DNA from: Bradyrhizobium sp. YR681
GTDB taxonomy: Bacteria; Pseudomonadota; Alphaproteobacteria; Rhizobiales; Xanthobacteraceae
Direction: 5' to 3'
DNA length: 42,861 nt
NCBI RefSeq assembly: GCF_000282615.1
Contig: NZ_AKIY01000298.1
Coordinates: forward strand, 1 to 42,861
Shown here in pieces: positions 42,782 to 42,861 of the stretch. Every line of letters starts with the position of its first letter. The first letter of the stretch is position 1. The notes under the pieces are model-generated. The model had not been told where the DNA came from and did no database searches. It saw nothing but the letters and a program-made list of their open reading frames with translations. Both the position numbers and the translations under genes were made by a program.

Positions 42782-42831
42782 GTGCTGTCCCTTCCTTTAG
42801 CTGTGTCTGACCTGCTCGTCTGCATCCACGT

Positions 42832-42861
42832 CGTCATTGCGAGCGCAGCGAAGCAATCCAG
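42832..42861. repeat. Dispersed palindromic repeat, cut by the window end
   Basis: The last 30 bases contain ATTGC (42836-42840) and GCAAT (42853-42857) around a GC-rich core, a form seen as interspersed repeats in Bradyrhizobium-type genomes. It may continue beyond the window. Confidence 0.45.

Overview
The window looks like chromosomal DNA of a high-GC alphaproteobacterium of the order Hyphomicrobiales, most like Bradyrhizobium. The reasons are protein-family recognition from memory, many small secreted Ala/Pro-rich proteins, one sequence matching the CtrA site (TTAA-N7-TTAAC), and three upstream sequences matching the alphaproteobacterial general-stress promoter of sigma EcfG (GGAAC-N16/17-CGTT). 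No phage, insertion sequence, CRISPR array or rRNA was seen. One tRNA is present. This is mostly ordinary core and accessory chromosome with short operons.

Layout. 1-7.4 kb: the C-terminal receiver domain of a gene cut by the window edge, a 32-residue membrane ORF, an acyl-CoA ligase divergent from a nitronate monooxygenase, three hypothetical proteins (one behind a CtrA-type site, one behind an EcfG-type promoter), a GMC oxidoreductase and a Cys-rich secreted protein. 7.6-14.5 kb: a small secreted protein, a NarL-type response regulator overlapping a 7TM sensor kinase, a large DUF2235 hydrolase/membrane fusion carrying a nine-fold hexapeptide repeat, and two small exported proteins. 14.8-20.1 kb: an AraC regulator, hypotheticals including a DUF6314 protein, tRNA-Leu(CAA), a DsbB-like protein, an AbrB-family membrane protein, a PsiF-repeat protein and a duplicated-motif secreted protein.

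20.1-26.0 kb: a TetR repressor faces a four-gene set (two hotdog thioesterases, LrgA, LrgB) across two near-identical operators. A DsbA-like oxidoreductase follows, then a small membrane protein with an EcfG-type promoter, an alpha/beta hydrolase, and a trypsin-fold/PDZ protein that has lost all three catalytic residues. 26.3-33.6 kb: an M20 amidohydrolase followed by a complete dipeptide/oligopeptide ABC importer (binding protein, two permeases, two ATPases). 33.6-42.9 kb: a HAD phosphatase, a membrane diguanylate cyclase, dodecin with an EcfG-type promoter, an exported GH16/GH1 glucan-degrading pair, a hypothetical secreted protein, an HNH endonuclease, a Bug/TctC binding protein and an NHL-propeller protein, ending in a dispersed repeat.

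How the genes work together. Several threads are regulatory. Three unrelated genes (a 222-residue exported protein, a 68-residue membrane protein and dodecin) have perfect EcfG-type promoters and are probably general-stress genes. The TetR/thioesterase/LrgAB block has the layout of a ligand-controlled envelope or acyl-thioester response. The M20 enzyme and ABC importer look like an uptake-and-hydrolysis pathway for peptide-like compounds. All functions are inferred from sequence reading alone; no database search was run.
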